Position numbers and translations under genes: made by a program. Under the pieces are notes generated by a model that was not told the origin of the DNA, ran no database searches, and saw only the letters and a list, made by a program, of their open reading frames with translations. A stretch of DNA of 64,000 nucleotides, taken from assembly GCF_901538355.1 (NCBI RefSeq), contig NZ_LR593887.1, positions 1,088,920-1,152,919 of the forward strand. The letters run 5' to 3'. The stretch comes from Tuwongella immobilis (lineage in GTDB: Bacteria > Planctomycetota > Planctomycetia > Gemmatales > Gemmataceae). Positions 62,848 through 64,000 of this stretch are shown here, piece after piece; the stretch's first letter is position 1, and each line of letters starts with the position of its first letter.

Positions 62848-63966
62848 ATGTCAATCGCTCATGGATGGTCGCGCCGCCCGGTTTGGCTCGCGGTGCTGCT
62901 GTTGGGAGTGGCGTTTGGGCCGAATTCGGGAACCCCGCGTGGAATCATCGGCGGTTCGGCGCGCGGCGAGTCCCCGCCAGAATCCCCCAAAAACTCCCCG
63001 CAAACGGAAGTGCCAACCCTTGTTGAAACGCGATTGCTTCCGGTGGGTGAGCGGACTCCCGTCGTGGCGGATCTGCTGCGATTCGAAGATGGCTGGCTGA
63101 TGGCCGTCCAAGAACGACTGGGAGATGATGACCGCCAGGATCGCATTGCGGTTCTGCGCTCGACGGACGGCCAACAATGGAATCGACTCAGCGAACTGCG
63201 CTCGCCCACTGAGGGGAGCGGCATGGTCGGGCCGAGTCTGCTTCGCTTGGCGGATGGGCGGGTGCAGTTGCAGGCGCACATTCTGCTCCCCGGAATCGAC
63301 GGGAAATTGCCCCGATTCGGCGGGACGGTGCAGACCTGGGCATGGCTGTCAACGGATGGGCGGCAGTGGGATGCGGGCACGGCCATTGGTCGCGGCGATC
63401 ATCCGATGGCGGCATCCACACGGGGCGACGCCGGGCTGTGGTCCGTGGGCATTGGCTGCAGTTGCGGCAACGCCCAGACCATGCAAGTGATGCACCTTGC
63501 CGACGGGAAGCGCTGGCAAATGCCGGAAAAACGGGTCGATTCGGGGTGGATGCCTGGCACCGGGGCGATCGTGCAATCCGGGGACCGCGTGCTCGCATTC
63601 GTCACGCGCACCCTCACATCGGTCGATGGCCAGCAACGAAGCCTGTGGCGCATCCGTTCGCAGGCACCATTCCGCGAGTGGGAATGGGACGAACTGCCGA
63701 TGGCCTTGCAATCGCCGCGATTGTTGGCGATTCCGGGCCGCAATCCGATTCTGGCGGCCAATCGCTTCGACGGCAAGGCGCGGCTGCAACTGGCGGAGGT
63801 CGATCCCAAGACCGGGGAGATTTCGGAGCGGCTGTCGCTGCCATTGCGGGGAAGTCGTCAGCCGGTGGGGCTGGCGTGGCATGCGGGCATGCTGGTGATC
63901 GTGCGCCCCGTCATCCACGAGGGAACGACGCGCTTGGAATGGCGGCAGATTCGTTGGCCGGGATGA
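62848..63966 (+). CDS. secreted sialidase-like beta-propeller protein
   Basis: A 372-residue protein with a signal peptide at about 1-25 (RRPVWLAVLLLGVAFGPNSG). Two Asp-box-like motifs (STDGQQWNRL, STDGRQWDAG) and repeats with the form LxxxxGRxxLxA suggest a six-bladed sialidase-fold propeller. Catalytic sialidase residues were not confirmed. It ends 34 bases before the window edge. CGGAGGAG precedes the ATG at 62848. Its substrate is unknown; the secreted carbohydrate-active theme fits the sulfatase and sialate esterase in the window. Confidence 0.65.
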   Translation: MSIAHGWSRRPVWLAVLLLGVAFGPNSGTPRGIIGGSARGESPPESPKNSPQTEVPTLVETRLLPVGERTPVVADLLRFEDGWLMAVQERLGDDDRQDRIAVLRSTDGQQWNRLSELRSPTEGSGMVGPSLLRLADGRVQLQAHILLPGIDGKLPRFGGTVQTWAWLSTDGRQWDAGTAIGRGDHPMAASTRGDAGLWSVGIGCSCGNAQTMQVMHLADGKRWQMPEKRVDSGWMPGTGAIVQSGDRVLAFVTRTLTSVDGQQRSLWRIRSQAPFREWEWDELPMALQSPRLLAIPGRNPILAANRFDGKARLQLAEVDPKTGEISERLSLPLRGSRQPVGLAWHAGMLVIVRPVIHEGTTRLEWRQIRWPG

Positions 63967-64000
63967 TCGCTCGGGCCAGGCGGAGCGGAAACAGGCGTGA

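Noticed and set aside
1..64000. tRNA, rRNA, CRISPR arrays and insertion sequences
   Set aside because: Scanned by eye for tRNA T-loop motifs, regularly spaced repeats and transposase-like proteins; none convincing. A covariance-model scan would settle tRNAs and small RNAs.

Overview
The window looks like chromosomal DNA of a planctomycete, most likely of the Gemmata/Tuwongella type. The markers are two DUF1559 proteins with pilin-like N-termini, two TIGR02996-type leucine-rich proteins, a DUF1501 protein, a PQQ-like beta-propeller protein, a sulfatase with a true formylglycine-generating enzyme, many Ser/Thr kinases, and an FG-GAP protein with a VEALDERVVP start. I saw no rRNA, tRNA, CRISPR array, insertion sequence or prophage.

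Layout. 1-2.4 kb: the end of a small protein, a DUF1559 protein and a PepSY-type membrane protein. 2.4-14.1 kb (minus strand): eleven tightly packed genes, read from 14080 down to 2448. They are three Ser/Thr kinases, a histidine-kinase-like sensor, a [2Fe-2S] ferredoxin, a V4R protein, a small disordered protein, a second V4R protein, two small helical proteins that resemble phycobiliproteins but lack the bilin cysteine, and a degenerate hybrid sensor kinase. 14.7-19.2 kb: a lipoprotein, DUF1559, an enolase-superfamily enzyme and an M20 amidohydrolase. 19.5-22.9 kb: a kinase fused to a seven-repeat WD40 propeller. 23-27.2 kb: a sulfatase and a membrane-bound patatin-like protein. 27.2-30 kb: an isolated CpaE/CpaF pair. 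30.2-43.8 kb: two leucine-rich TIGR02996 proteins, a TPR protein, a PQQ-like protein, a TetR regulator, RdgB, a Xer recombinase, a sialate O-acetylesterase and a DUF1501 protein. 43.9-48 kb (minus): FabF, two McsA-like proteins, McsB and a VanZ-like protein. 48.6-53.7 kb: a membrane-microdomain operon (long NfeD, short NfeD, FloA, small anchored protein) behind a good sigma-70-type promoter. 53.7-64 kb: a trypsin-like/FG-GAP protein, formylglycine-generating enzyme, two GNAT acetyltransferases, an O-methyltransferase, a nitrilase-family amidase, small membrane proteins and a sialidase-like secreted protein.

The most unusual system is the 2.4-14.1 kb operon. It combines V4R small-molecule-binding proteins, phycobilisome-fold proteins, a ferredoxin and a set of kinases in a genome window with no sign of photosynthesis. 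The combination recalls, from memory, the cyanobacterial slr0144-slr0152 (photosystem II assembly) operon, which also has V4R proteins, ferredoxins and a Ser/Thr kinase. I infer a redox- or tetrapyrrole-related sensing complex whose output is kinase signalling. Four overlaps or near-overlaps between stop and start codons suggest coupled translation of its parts.

Start codons were mostly chosen from Shine-Dalgarno matches and from where family similarity begins. Several open frames run far upstream of the true start and were trimmed.
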